A stretch of 64,000 nt of DNA from Nocardioides xinjiangensis (GTDB lineage Bacteria > Actinomycetota > Actinomycetes > Propionibacteriales > Nocardioidaceae). The translations under genes were made by a program, and so were the position numbers. Position 1 is the stretch's first letter. Every line of letters begins with the position of its first letter. Of the stretch, positions 8,583 to 17,797 are shown piece by piece. The stretch spans positions 1,843,977 to 1,907,976 of the forward strand of contig NZ_JAFMSY010000001.1 of NCBI RefSeq assembly GCF_017916455.1. The letters run 5' to 3'. The notes beneath the pieces were generated by a model. That model saw only the letters and a list, made by a program, of their open reading frames with translations. It was not told where the DNA came from and did not search any database.

Positions 8583-9790
8583 GGGGGCTGCTGGCGGGTT
8601 GGTCGAGCCTGGACCCCGCCCTGTGCAGGCTGCTGCACATCAACCTGCTGGTGCTCACGGTGTCCACGGCGGCGCTCGGCGCGGCCTACGTCCTGGGGTT
8701 CGAGCACACCGCCGTGGAGATCGACCTCGCGGTGATGGTGGCCGCCCTCGCGATCCTGCTTGCGACCCCACCCCTGTGCCGCCGTCACGGCGCCGTCGCG
8801 GCGGTCGTCGGCCTCACCCTGGCCTCGCTGTTCTTCGCCGTCGGGGCCACGTGGGCGACGCCCGTCCTCACCCCGCTCACCGTTCTGGTGACGACGGTGC
8901 CGCTGCTGGTCGGCTTCCCGTACCTCAGCCGGCCCTGGATCGGCGCCCTCATGGTCGTGGCGGTCGTGGGCAGCGCCTCGGTCGCCGCCCTCGGCGAGTG
9001 GCGTCGTGTCGAGGCGGTCCACGAGCAGTGGTGGGTGAACGCCGTCGTGGTCGCGGCCTCCCTGCCGGCCGGCGTGGCCGTCGTGGTGTTCCTGGTCCGC
9101 GACGCCTACACGCGGCTGCGCGACCAGACCGACCAGCTCGCCGAGTCCCGCACCCGGATCGTGGAGGTCGCCGACGCCGCACGCCGCAGCCTCGAGCGCG
9201 ACCTCCACGACGGCGCCCAGCAGCACCTGCTGACGATGAGCGTGACGACCGAGCGGGCGCGCAAGGAGCTGCTCGCCGGCCGGCACGAGGGCGCCGCGGC
9301 GCTGCTCGACCAGCTGGCCGCCGACACGCGGCAGGTGGTGCAGGAGCTGCGCGAGCTCGCCCGCGGCATCTACCCGCCGCTCCTCACCGAGCGCGGGCTC
9401 GTCGCGGCGCTGCAGTCCACCGCCCGCCGCTCCGCGGTGCCGGTCACGCTCGACGTCGCCGACTTCGAGCGGCCGAGCCGGCAGGTCGAGGCGGCGGCGT
9501 ACTTCTGCATCCTCGAGGCGCTCACCAACGCCGCCAAGCACGCCGGCGCCAGCGAGGTGCTGGTGACCCTGCGCGGGCGGCCGCACCTGACCTTCAGCGT
9601 CTCCGACGACGGACGCGGCTTCGACCGCGCGCAGATCGGCGAGGGCGGCCTGCTCGGCATGGAGGCGCGGGTCGCGGCCGCGGGGGGCACGCTCACCCTC
9701 GAGACCGAGCCGGGCCACGGCACGGTGCTGCGCGGGGAGTTCCCGCCGCCCCCGCCCGGCCGATGGACACCGGAGGTTAACGATCGCTAA
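8579..9790 (+). CDS. Sensor histidine kinase, HisKA_3 family
   Basis: The 403-residue membrane kinase pairs with the preceding regulator. The first 175 residues form about six hydrophobic segments with no large extracellular loop, so it may sense the membrane or an intramembrane signal. A short linker leads to the dimerisation helix LERDLHDGAQQHLL with phosphoacceptor H210. The HATPase domain shows the N-box ALTNAAKHA and the G-box DDGRGFD. The last codons and stop lie inside the TetR operator at 9775-9792, so the end of this gene doubles as the control region of the carboxylase operon. Confidence 0.92.
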   Translation: MRGLLAGWSSLDPALCRLLHINLLVLTVSTAALGAAYVLGFEHTAVEIDLAVMVAALAILLATPPLCRRHGAVAAVVGLTLASLFFAVGATWATPVLTPLTVLVTTVPLLVGFPYLSRPWIGALMVVAVVGSASVAALGEWRRVEAVHEQWWVNAVVVAASLPAGVAVVVFLVRDAYTRLRDQTDQLAESRTRIVEVADAARRSLERDLHDGAQQHLLTMSVTTERARKELLAGRHEGAAALLDQLAADTRQVVQELRELARGIYPPLLTERGLVAALQSTARRSAVPVTLDVADFERPSRQVEAAAYFCILEALTNAAKHAGASEVLVTLRGRPHLTFSVSDDGRGFDRAQIGEGGLLGMEARVAAAGGTLTLETEPGHGTVLRGEFPPPPPGRWTPEVNDR

Positions 9791-9792
9791 CC
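9775..9792. promoter_or_regulatory. TetR operator 2, over the carboxylase promoter
   Basis: GGTTAA-CGATCG-CTAACC shares arms and spacing with operator 1. Its right half runs into TAACCT at 9788-9793, which is placed 6 bases before the GTG at 9800 and acts as the likely -10 box. It also covers the last codons and stop of the kinase gene. Confidence 0.8.
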
Positions 9793-9799
9793 TGAGCCG

Positions 9800-11407
9800 G
9801 TGCCCGAGCCCCTGAGCCCTCCCGCCGGTCCCACCGCGGGTCCCACCGCGGGTCCCGCGCCGACCATGCGCGAGCTCGTCGACGACCTGCGCGCCCGGCT
9901 GGCCCGGGTCCGCCAGGGCGGGTCGGAGAGCGCGCGCCGCAAGCACACCGACCGCGGCAAGCTGCTCGTGCGCGACCGCGTGGACCGGCTGCTCGACACC
10001 GGCAGCCCGTTCCTCGAGGTCGCGCCGCTCGCGGCGTACGGCATGTACGGCTCGGGCTCGGGCGACGACCACGCGGTCCCCTCCGCAGGTGTCGTCGCCG
10101 GCATCGGCCGTGTGTCGGGGCGCGAGTGCGTGATCGTCGCCAACGACGCCACCGTCAAGGGCGGCACGTACTACCCGATGACGGTCAAGAAGCACCTCCG
10201 CGCGCAGGCGATCGCCGCGGAGAACCACCTGCCCTGCATCTACCTCGTCGACTCCGGGGGCGCGTTCCTGCCGATGCAGGACGAGGTGTTCCCCGACCGC
10301 GAGCACTTCGGCCGGATCTTCTTCAACCAGGCGACCATGTCGGCGCGGGGGATCCCGCAGATCGCGAGCGTGATGGGCTCCTGCACCGCCGGCGGCGCCT
10401 ACGTGCCGGCGATGTCGGACGAGACGGTGATCGTGCGCAACCAGGGCACGATCTTCCTCGGCGGGCCCCCGCTGGTGAAGGCCGCGACGGGCGAGGTCGT
10501 GACGGCCGAGGACCTCGGCGGCGGCGACGTGCACGCGCGGACCTCCGGCGTGGTCGACCACCTCGCCGAGGACGACGCCCACGCCCTCGCCATCGTCCGC
10601 TCGATCGTCGACACGCTCCCGGCCCGCACCGCGGTGCGCACGCCCGGCGCGGACGTCGAGGAGCCGCACGAGCCGCCGGAGTCGCTCTACGACGTCGTGC
10701 CGACCGACACCCGCACGCCCTACGACGTGCGCGAGGTCATCAGGCGGGTGGTCGACGGCAGCCGGTTCCACGAGTTCAAGAGGCTCTACGGCGACACGCT
10801 GGTGTGCGGCTTCGCCCGGATCTTCGGCCACGAGGTCGGCATCGTCGCCAACAACGGCATCCTGTTCAGCGAGTCGGCGCTCAAGGGCGCGCACTTCATC
10901 GAGCTGTGCAACCAGCGCGGCATCCCGCTGGTCTTCCTGCAGAACATCACCGGCTTCATGGTCGGGCGCGAGTACGAGAACAAGGGCATCGCCCGCGACG
11001 GCGCCAAGCTCGTCACGGCCGTCGCGTGCAGCGTCGTCCCCAAGTTCACCGTCGTCATCGGCGGCTCCTTCGGCGCGGGCAACTACGGCATGTGCGGGCG
11101 GGCCTACGACCCGCGCTTCCTGTGGATGTGGCCCAACGCGCGGATCTCGGTCATGGGCGGCGAGCAGGCGGCGTCCGTGCTGGCGACCGTGCGGACCGAC
11201 CTCCAGGACGAGGCGGCGGTGGAGGCGTTCAAGGCCCCGATCCGCGAGCAGTACGAGACCCAGGGCTCGCCCTACTACGCCAGCGCCCGGCTGTGGGACG
11301 ACGGCATCATCGACCCGGCCGACACCCGCCGCGTGCTCGGCATGGCGCTGGCCGCGACGTCGTACACCCCGATCCCCGAGCCGTCCTACGGCATCTTCAG
11401 GATGTGA
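9800..11407 (+). CDS. Acyl-CoA carboxylase beta subunit (probable methylcrotonoyl-CoA carboxylase)
   Basis: The 535-residue protein is a biotin-dependent carboxyltransferase. It transfers carboxyl from carboxybiotin to an acyl-CoA. Glycine-rich crotonase-fold motifs are visible ([15 protein letters not shown] and [20 protein letters not shown]). The downstream biotin carboxylase and HMG-CoA lyase point to 3-methylcrotonyl-CoA of leucine breakdown, though related acyl-CoA substrates cannot be excluded. GTG at 9800 is preferred because TAACCT lies 6 bases upstream; ATG at 9866 is the alternative. The N-terminal extension is made of an in-frame 12-base tandem repeat. Confidence 0.88.
   Translation: MPEPLSPPAGPTAGPTAGPAPTMRELVDDLRARLARVRQGGSESARRKHTDRGKLLVRDRVDRLLDTGSPFLEVAPLAAYGMYGSGSGDDHAVPSAGVVAGIGRVSGRECVIVANDATVKGGTYYPMTVKKHLRAQAIAAENHLPCIYLVDSGGAFLPMQDEVFPDREHFGRIFFNQATMSARGIPQIASVMGSCTAGGAYVPAMSDETVIVRNQGTIFLGGPPLVKAATGEVVTAEDLGGGDVHARTSGVVDHLAEDDAHALAIVRSIVDTLPARTAVRTPGADVEEPHEPPESLYDVVPTDTRTPYDVREVIRRVVDGSRFHEFKRLYGDTLVCGFARIFGHEVGIVANNGILFSESALKGAHFIELCNQRGIPLVFLQNITGFMVGREYENKGIARDGAKLVTAVACSVVPKFTVVIGGSFGAGNYGMCGRAYDPRFLWMWPNARISVMGGEQAASVLATVRTDLQDEAAVEAFKAPIREQYETQGSPYYASARLWDDGIIDPADTRRVLGMALAATSYTPIPEPSYGIFRM
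9827..9859 (+). repeat. In-frame 12-base tandem repeat in the carboxylase N-terminus
   Basis: GGTCCCACCGCG occurs twice, followed by a shortened third copy, encoding Gly-Pro-Thr-Ala steps. It could change length by slippage without breaking the frame. Confidence 0.75.
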
Positions 11408-11417
11408 TGGCGCCCCC

Positions 11418-13367
11418 GTGACCACCTTCGACCCGACCATGCGCGTGCTGATCGCCAACCGCGGCGAGATCGCGATCCGCGTCGCGCGGACCTGCCGGCG
11501 GCTCGGCCTGCCGACGGTCGCCCTCTACACCGACCTCGACGCCGACGCCCCCCACGTCCGCGCGTGCGACGAGGCCGCCCACGTGCCGTCGTACCTCGAC
11601 GTCGAGGCGGTCGTCGCCCGCGCTCGGGCGCACGGGTGCTGGGCGGTCCATCCCGGCTACGGCTTCCTCTCCGAGCGGGCGCCCTTCGCCCGCGCGCTGG
11701 CGGACGCCGGCATCACCCTGGTCGGGCCGTCGGCCGAGGTGATGGACGCCATGGGGCGCAAGGACGCCGCCCGCGAGGTCGCCGTGGCGGCCGGGGTGCC
11801 GGTCGTGCCGTCGTACGTGCTGGACGGACCGGACGCCACCGACCCGGCGCGATTCGCCTACCCGGTGCTGGTCAAGGCCGCCGCCGGCGGTGGCGGCAAG
11901 GGCATGCGGGTGGTTCGCTCGGTCGAGGAGTACGCCGAGGCCCTGGCCGCGGCGCGGCGCGAGGCCCGGTCCTTTTTCGGCGACGACACGATGCTGGTGG
12001 AGAAGTACGTCGAGTCCGGTCGCCACATCGAGGTGCAGGTCATGGGCGACGCCCACGGCACCGTCCTGCACTTCTTCGAGCGCGACTGCTCGACGCAGCG
12101 CCGCCACCAGAAGGTGCTCGAGGAGGCGCCGGCGCCCACGATCAGCGACGAGCAGCGGGCGGCGATCACCTCGGCAGCGGTCGCGCTGGCCCAGCAGTGC
12201 GGCTACACCGGCGCCGGCACCGTCGAGTTCCTCCTGGACGCCGCCACCGGCGAGTTCTACTTCCTCGAGATGAACACCCGCCTCCAGGTCGAGCACCCGG
12301 TCACCGAGGAGGTCGTCCGCGTCGACGGGTGGGGCGACGGCGGGCGCGTCGACCTCGTCGAGCTCCAGCTGCTCGTCGCGGCCGGCGAGCCGCTGCCGTT
12401 CGACCAGGACGCGATCTCGCTCGAGGGCCACGCGGTCGAGGCGCGCGTGTACGCCGAGGACTCCTTCTCCGGCTTCCTGCCGCAGGCCGGGCGCACGTCG
12501 ATCGTGCGGTGGGGCGACGGCGCCCGCGTGCGGGTCGACCACGCGCTCGGGCCCGACCAGGAGGTGAGCACCTCCTACGACCCGATGCTCGGCAAGGTGA
12601 TCTCATGGGCGCCGACGCGCGAGGAGGCCATCGACGAGCTCGCCGACGCCCTGGGTCGGACCGCGATCCTCGGCATCACCACCAACACCGGCTTCCTGCG
12701 CGCGCTGGTCGCGTCGCCGGAGTTCCGCGAGGCGACGATCGACACCGCCTGGCTGGACCGCCACGAGGTGCCGGCTCCCGACGGGCGTCTCGCGCGCGTG
12801 ATCGGCGCCTGGACTCAGGTCCTCCTGGACACCTCCGGCGCGACCGGCCCGTGGCAGGCCGACGGATGGCGGATGGGTGCGGACCCGGCGCCCGACACGG
12901 TCGTGCTGGGCGACGACGTCGTCGTGGTCGACCGCCACCGCGGACGCGTGAGCCTCGACGGGCGCAGCCACGACGTCCGGATGGTGTCGGCAGCCGACCA
13001 CACCGTGCACCTGCTCGTCGACGGTGTCGCCGAGCACGCCGTGCTGAACGTGCAGCGCGACGCCGTCGACATCGTCCACCGCGGGCAGCGCTGGGTGTGG
13101 GAGCGCCCCGACCCGTTCGGCGACCACGCCGCCGCCGGCGGCGACGGCACCCTGCTCGCACCCATGCCCGGCACCGTCCTCGCCGTCAACGTCTCCGCGG
13201 GTCAGCCGGTGGCCGAGGGTGAGACGCTGGGGGTGATGGAGGCGATGAAGATGGAGCTCGCGCTCAAGGCGCCCTTCGCCGGCACGGTGACCGCTGTCGG
13301 TGCGGCGCCGGGCGACCTGGTCAGGCTCGGCGCCGTGCTGTTCACCGTGGAGGCCTTCGATGACTGA
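11418..13367 (+). CDS. Acyl-CoA carboxylase alpha subunit (biotin carboxylase plus biotin carrier)
   Basis: The 649-residue protein begins with the biotin carboxylase fold (MRVLIANRGEIAIRVARTCR), has the ATP-grasp glycine loop KAAAGGGGKGMRVV and the EMNTRLQVEHPVTEE active-site segment, and ends in a biotinyl domain with EAMKME, where K611 carries biotin. It carboxylates biotin using ATP and bicarbonate for the beta subunit encoded 10 bases upstream. A GTG start follows a C-rich gap without a good ribosome-binding site, so coupling to the upstream gene is likely. Its last codons overlap the HMG-CoA lyase start. Confidence 0.92.
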   Translation: MTTFDPTMRVLIANRGEIAIRVARTCRRLGLPTVALYTDLDADAPHVRACDEAAHVPSYLDVEAVVARARAHGCWAVHPGYGFLSERAPFARALADAGITLVGPSAEVMDAMGRKDAAREVAVAAGVPVVPSYVLDGPDATDPARFAYPVLVKAAAGGGGKGMRVVRSVEEYAEALAAARREARSFFGDDTMLVEKYVESGRHIEVQVMGDAHGTVLHFFERDCSTQRRHQKVLEEAPAPTISDEQRAAITSAAVALAQQCGYTGAGTVEFLLDAATGEFYFLEMNTRLQVEHPVTEEVVRVDGWGDGGRVDLVELQLLVAAGEPLPFDQDAISLEGHAVEARVYAEDSFSGFLPQAGRTSIVRWGDGARVRVDHALGPDQEVSTSYDPMLGKVISWAPTREEAIDELADALGRTAILGITTNTGFLRALVASPEFREATIDTAWLDRHEVPAPDGRLARVIGAWTQVLLDTSGATGPWQADGWRMGADPAPDTVVLGDDVVVVDRHRGRVSLDGRSHDVRMVSAADHTVHLLVDGVAEHAVLNVQRDAVDIVHRGQRWVWERPDPFGDHAAAGGDGTLLAPMPGTVLAVNVSAGQPVAEGETLGVMEAMKMELALKAPFAGTVTAVGAAPGDLVRLGAVLFTVEAFDD

Positions 13368-14292
13368 CCTGCCGATGACCGTCCGCGCCGACGGCCTTCC
13401 CGAGCGGGTCACGATCTACGAGGTCGGCCCCCGCGACGGCCTCCAGAACGAGCAGGCGGTCGTGCCCGTCGAGGTCAAGGCCGAGTTCGTCCGCCGGCTG
13501 CTGGCCGCGGGCCTCCCGGTCGTGGAGGCCACCAGCTTCGTGCACCCCCGGTGGGTCCCACAGCTCGCCGACGCCGCCGAGCTGATGGCTGCGCTGGGCG
13601 AGGAGGGCCGGCGCCTGCCGGTGCTGGTGCCCAACGAGCGTGGCCTCGACCGCGCCCTCGAGCTCGGCCTGCAGCACGTGGCGATCTTCGGCAGCGCGAC
13701 CGAGACCTTCGCGACGAAGAATCTCAACCGCACCTTCGACGAGCAGTTCGCGATGTTCGAGCCCACCGTCGACCGCGCCCGCGCCGCCGGGATGGACGTC
13801 CGGGCGTACCTCTCGATGTGCTTCGGCGACCCCTGGGAGGGGGCGGTGCCGCTCGAGCAGGTCGTCACGGCCGGCACGCGGCTGCTCGACCTCGGCGCGA
13901 GCCGGCTCAGCCTCGGCGACACCATCGGCGTCGCGACCGCCGGGCACGTCAAGGCGCTGGTGGCGGCGTTCGCCGACGCGGGCGTCGGGGCCGACCGCCT
14001 GGCGATGCACTTCCACGACACCTACGGGCAGGCGCTGGCCAACACCTACGCCGCGCTCGAGGCCGGCATCACGACGTTCGACGCGAGCGCGGGCGGGCTC
14101 GGCGGGTGCCCGTACGCGAAGTCGGCCACCGGCAACCTCGCCACCGAGGACCTGGTGTGGATGCTCGACGGCCTCGGCATCGACCACGGCGTGGACCTGG
14201 CCGCCGTCGTCGCCACGAGCGCCTGGATGGCGCGCGAGCTGGGCCGGCCGAGCCCGAGCGCCGTCGTACGCGCGCTCGCCTCGGCCGGGTAG
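13360..14292 (+). CDS. Hydroxymethylglutaryl-CoA lyase
   Basis: The 310-residue TIM-barrel enzyme splits HMG-CoA into acetoacetate and acetyl-CoA, the last step of leucine catabolism. It opens with the metal-binding strand IYEVGPRDGLQNE, has the HFHDTYG metal ligands, and the catalytic-cysteine loop GGLGGCPYAKSATGN with C250. ATG at 13360 overlaps the carboxylase stop by 8 bases; an ATG at 13375 is also possible. With the two carboxylase genes it forms a three-gene operon. No isovaleryl-CoA dehydrogenase or methylglutaconyl-CoA hydratase gene is in the window, so the pathway is incomplete here. Confidence 0.92.
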   Translation: MTDLPMTVRADGLPERVTIYEVGPRDGLQNEQAVVPVEVKAEFVRRLLAAGLPVVEATSFVHPRWVPQLADAAELMAALGEEGRRLPVLVPNERGLDRALELGLQHVAIFGSATETFATKNLNRTFDEQFAMFEPTVDRARAAGMDVRAYLSMCFGDPWEGAVPLEQVVTAGTRLLDLGASRLSLGDTIGVATAGHVKALVAAFADAGVGADRLAMHFHDTYGQALANTYAALEAGITTFDASAGGLGGCPYAKSATGNLATEDLVWMLDGLGIDHGVDLAAVVATSAWMARELGRPSPSAVVRALASAG

Positions 14293-14351
14293 TCCACCGG
14301 CATGCGGTCGTTCCAGGGGACACCTGGCAGCCATTTCCCGGTGGACTACCC
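14287..14351. repeat. Compound palindrome between HMG-CoA lyase and the sulfotransferase operon
   Basis: GGGTAGTCCACCGG (14287-14300, containing the lyase stop codon) is perfectly complementary to 14338-14351. Inside lies a second small stem, CCAGG/CCTGG at 14313-14327. It can fold into one long structured hairpin in RNA or a cruciform in DNA. It probably ends the leucine operon, but its form resembles a dispersed palindromic element. Confidence 0.75.
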
Positions 14352-14372
14352 CGCTCGGGCACAATCAGCGCC

Positions 14373-15458
14373 ATGAGCCGCGTCGTCCACCTCCACATCG
14401 GGGCCCCCAAGACCGGCACGACGTACCTCCAGGACCGGCTGATGCTCAACGCCGCCTCCCTCGGCCGGCACGGCGTCGCCGTCCCGGGCACGCGCACCGG
14501 CCGCACCGACGTGTTCCACTTCCGCGCCGCGCTCGACCTCCTCGACCAGGACTGGGGCGGCGCGCCCGGCCACGCCAAGGGCGCCTGGGACGCGATGGTC
14601 CGCAAGGTCGGCCGTGCCGACGGCAACGTGGTGATCAGCCACGAGATCCTCGCCGGGGCCAAGCCCGACAAGGTCGCCAAGGCGATGAACGACCTCGCCG
14701 GCGCGGAGGTGCACGTCGTCTACTCCGCGCGCGACCTCGGCCGGCAGCTCCCGGCGGCGTGGCAGGAGTCGATCAAGCAGGGCCGCAAGTGGCCCTTCCG
14801 CCGCTTCCTGACCAAGGTCGAGCGCGGGCAGACCTGGTTCTTCAACGCGATGGACCTGCCGACGGTCCTGTCGCGCTGGGGCGCCAAGCTGCCCCCCGAG
14901 CGCGTGCACGTCGTGACCGTGCCGCACGACCGCGGGCCCAACGGCGACGAGCTCTGGCTGCGCTTCTGCCGCGCCTTCCGCATCGACCCCGCCTGGGCGC
15001 CGCTCGACTCCGAGCGCGACAACCGCTCGCTCGGCATCGCGGAGACCTCGTTGCTGCGCAAGCTCAACCGGCGCCTCGAGCTCGGCGTGTGGCGCGACCC
15101 GGCGTACGACAACCTGATCCGCGAGATCCTCGCCCAGGAGGTGCTCGTGTCCCGCGACGCCGTTCCCGTCCGGCTGCCTCCCGACCGCTACGACTTCGCC
15201 GAGCACCAGGCCGGCCTCTGGATCGACTGGATCAAGGGGAGCGGGGTGGACGTCGTCGGCGACGTCGAGGACCTGCGACCGCGCCGGCCGGCGGAGGGGG
15301 ACTCCTGGAAGGACCCCGACCACGTGCGCGCCAAGCTCGAGCTCGGCGCTGCGCTCGACGCCCTCACTGTCATGACCCAGGAGGCCGCGAACCGCACCAC
15401 GAGCGACACCGTGGGCGCCCGCCTCCGCGACACCGCGCGCCGGCTGCGGGTCCGGTGA
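14373..15458 (+). CDS. Sulfotransferase-like protein, first of three
   Basis: The 361-residue protein opens with HIGAPKTGTTYLQ (8-20), the P-loop-like phosphosulfate loop of PAPS-dependent sulfotransferases. SARDLGRQLPAAWQE (about 117-131) matches the arginine/serine segment that binds the PAPS 3'-phosphate. It should move a sulfuryl group to an unknown acceptor in the cytoplasm, perhaps a surface glycan or lipid. ATG at 14373 has CACAAT at 14360-14365 seven bases upstream. Its stop overlaps the next start (GTGA). The third gene of the operon is a close relative. Confidence 0.82.
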   Translation: MSRVVHLHIGAPKTGTTYLQDRLMLNAASLGRHGVAVPGTRTGRTDVFHFRAALDLLDQDWGGAPGHAKGAWDAMVRKVGRADGNVVISHEILAGAKPDKVAKAMNDLAGAEVHVVYSARDLGRQLPAAWQESIKQGRKWPFRRFLTKVERGQTWFFNAMDLPTVLSRWGAKLPPERVHVVTVPHDRGPNGDELWLRFCRAFRIDPAWAPLDSERDNRSLGIAETSLLRKLNRRLELGVWRDPAYDNLIREILAQEVLVSRDAVPVRLPPDRYDFAEHQAGLWIDWIKGSGVDVVGDVEDLRPRRPAEGDSWKDPDHVRAKLELGAALDALTVMTQEAANRTTSDTVGARLRDTARRLRVR

Positions 15459-16603
15459 CCGCCGCCGGCTCGACGGCTCGCGCGCACGGCTGGGTCGCCC
15501 ACCTCCGCGACGGAGGTACGACGCCGTGGCTGGCGTGGGCCGACGACGGCGGGTCCGCCGCGTCGGTCCGCGCGCTGCCGGGGGCCCAGCAGCTCGAGCT
15601 GTTGCGCCGGCTGAACCTCGCCGTCGCGTCGGGCGCGGGCCGGAGCGGCGCCCGCGGGCGCGACCACGCGCGGCTCGCGGACCGCGTCCTGACGGCGTCG
15701 GCCGCCGGCCGCGGCAAGGCCGACCTCCCCCTCCTCGGGCTGCCCGCCTCCTCCTTCGGCCCGCGGCCGGTCGACCCGGCGGGCGTGAGCGCCCACGAGC
15801 TCTTGCGGGTGGCGAGCGCCGTGCTGGCCGACGACCTCGTCGAGCTGGGCGCCGACCCGGTGCGCCGGACCTGGGCGAAGCCGTGGCGTCGCCGCTTCCG
15901 CCTCGTCGGCGACCCCCTCGTGACCACCGCGGCACGCGAGCACCTGCTCGGGCGCGGTCGCCCCGAAGGCGGGCCGCGGCCGTTCGTCGTCGCCGTCGGT
16001 GCGCCGCTGGACGTCCTGCTCGCGCACACCTGGACCCAGCGCTGCTTCGAGCACGGCAGCAGGCCCTGGGAGGACTGGCTGCGCTTCTGGCGCCAGCGCG
16101 ACCAGCTGCCCGCCCGCGTCGACCTCGGCGACTCCGTACGCCGCTGGAACGGTCGGCGCCCGTTCGTCCGGGTCGTCACCGACCTCGACCAGCTGCCGCG
16201 GCACCTCGGCGTGCGGCACCTGCCGGAGGTCCGGGTGCCGGGGGCCGACCAGGCCGAGCTGGCGCGCCGGATCGCCGCCGTCGTCGGCCTGCGCGCGCCC
16301 GCGTCCGAGCGTCCCGCGCTGATGCGGACGCTCCAGCGACGGATCCCCGACAGCGGCGTCGCGCCGGTCGGCGTACCCGCCCGGGAGCGTGCGTGGGTCG
16401 CGTCGTCCGCGGCACGCATGACCCGCGAGCTGACCCGCGCTGGCTACCCTGTCGTCGGCGACCTCGCCGACCTCGCCCCCCGCTCCGCGCCCGCCGCAGC
16501 GACCGGCGCCGACGACGAGCAGGTGCTGGAGCTGGCGATCAGGATGATCGTGGACCCGGCGTGGCGACGGACGCGGGCGACGACGAGGGAGGTGGAGCGG
16601 TGA
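15455..16603 (+). CDS. Sulfotransferase-related protein lacking the P-loop
   Basis: The 382-residue protein has no recognisable family motif at its start. Its middle (TWTQRCFEHGSRPWEDWL, then a rWNGRRPFVRVVTDLDQLP segment) lines up by eye with the region of its two neighbours that runs from the W-x-E helix through the RWG...VHVVT strand. The phosphosulfate loop of the neighbours is absent. It may be a non-catalytic partner or a diverged enzyme (inference). It overlaps both neighbours by four bases (GTGA on each side), so the three proteins are probably made in fixed proportion. Confidence 0.7.
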   Translation: MTAAGSTARAHGWVAHLRDGGTTPWLAWADDGGSAASVRALPGAQQLELLRRLNLAVASGAGRSGARGRDHARLADRVLTASAAGRGKADLPLLGLPASSFGPRPVDPAGVSAHELLRVASAVLADDLVELGADPVRRTWAKPWRRRFRLVGDPLVTTAAREHLLGRGRPEGGPRPFVVAVGAPLDVLLAHTWTQRCFEHGSRPWEDWLRFWRQRDQLPARVDLGDSVRRWNGRRPFVRVVTDLDQLPRHLGVRHLPEVRVPGADQAELARRIAAVVGLRAPASERPALMRTLQRRIPDSGVAPVGVPARERAWVASSAARMTRELTRAGYPVVGDLADLAPRSAPAAATGADDEQVLELAIRMIVDPAWRRTRATTREVER

Positions 16604-17790
16604 GCAGGCGGGTGCTGCTGCACGTGGGCTGCCCGAAGACCGGCACGTCGTACCTCCAGGACGTCCTCTTCCGCAACCAGGCGACGCTCCGCGAGCACGA
16701 CATCCTCTACCCCGCCGAGCGGTTCGACGCGCACTTCCTGGCCGCGCTCGACCTGATGACGCTCCCGTGGGGCGGCATCGAGACCGAGGCGGTCGGTGCC
16801 TGGGACCACCTCGCCGAGCAGGTCCGGGACTGGCCCGGCACCTCGATCGTCAGCCATGAGATCTTCGCCCGCGCGACGCCGACGCAGGTCGAGCGCGCGC
16901 TCGCGTCGCTCGGTGACGCCGAGGTCCACCTCGTGCTGTCGGCGCGCGACCTCGTGCGGCAGGTCCCGGCGGAGTGGCAGGAGAACGTCAAGCACCGCAG
17001 CCACATCACCTACGCGGCGTTCCTCCGCACGATCCGCGACCCCGGGCGCGACTCGCGGATCGGCTCGTGGTTCTGGGCGGTCCAGGAGGTCCCCGACATC
17101 CTCGAGCGGTGGGGCGCGTCCCTGCCCCCCGAGCAGGTGCACCTCGTGACGCTGCCGCCGCCCGGCTCCGACCGCGGCGAGCTGTGGCGGCGGTTCTCGC
17201 GGACCTTCGGCCTCGACGGCCTGCCGCTCGACCTCACCGCGGAGCGCGAGAACCCCTCCCTCGGCGTGCCGGAGACCTCGCTGCTGCGCACCATCAACGA
17301 GCGGGTCACCTCGATCATCGCGCCGCCGGACTACCGTCCGCTGGTCCGCGAGACGCTCGCGCACCAGACCCTGTCGCGCAGCGTGGCGTCGGCACGGCTG
17401 GGCCTCTCGCCCGACGACCACGCCTGGGCGCGCGAGCTGTCGCGCAGCTGGATCGACGCCCTCGCGGGGCGGGGGTACGACGTCGTCGGCTCGCTCGACG
17501 ACCTGCTCGGTCCCGACCCGGGGACGTTCACCGACCCCGACTCCGTGCCGGCCGACGAGCTGCTGCCCCCGGCGCTCGACGCGATCAGCGCCCTGCTGGT
17601 GGAGGGCGCGCGGCTGCGCGCCGTCGAGGAGCGGCTGCACGAGGAGCTGCGGGAGGCGCGCGAGGAGCGCGACCGGGCGCTGATGACGACGACCCACCGG
17701 GTCAAGCGCAAGATCGTCACCACGCTCGAGGACAGCCCGGCCGGGCGGGGCACGCTCGACGCCTACCGGCGGATCAAGCGCCGGAGCTAG
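16600..17790 (+). CDS. Sulfotransferase-like protein, third of three
   Basis: The 396-residue paralogue of the first gene has the loop HVGCPKTGTSYLQ (8-20) and SARDLVRQVPAEWQE. It differs by a C-terminal extension rich in Arg and Glu (about residues 330-366) that looks coiled-coil, followed by a basic tail ending in KRRS. That tail could tether it to a partner or membrane. The GTG start overlaps the stop of the middle gene. The substrate is unknown. The gene ends 7 bases from the end of the convergent EcsC-family gene. Confidence 0.82.
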   Translation: MSRRVLLHVGCPKTGTSYLQDVLFRNQATLREHDILYPAERFDAHFLAALDLMTLPWGGIETEAVGAWDHLAEQVRDWPGTSIVSHEIFARATPTQVERALASLGDAEVHLVLSARDLVRQVPAEWQENVKHRSHITYAAFLRTIRDPGRDSRIGSWFWAVQEVPDILERWGASLPPEQVHLVTLPPPGSDRGELWRRFSRTFGLDGLPLDLTAERENPSLGVPETSLLRTINERVTSIIAPPDYRPLVRETLAHQTLSRSVASARLGLSPDDHAWARELSRSWIDALAGRGYDVVGSLDDLLGPDPGTFTDPDSVPADELLPPALDAISALLVEGARLRAVEERLHEELREAREERDRALMTTTHRVKRKIVTTLEDSPAGRGTLDAYRRIKRRS

Positions 17791-17797
17791 CGGCGGC

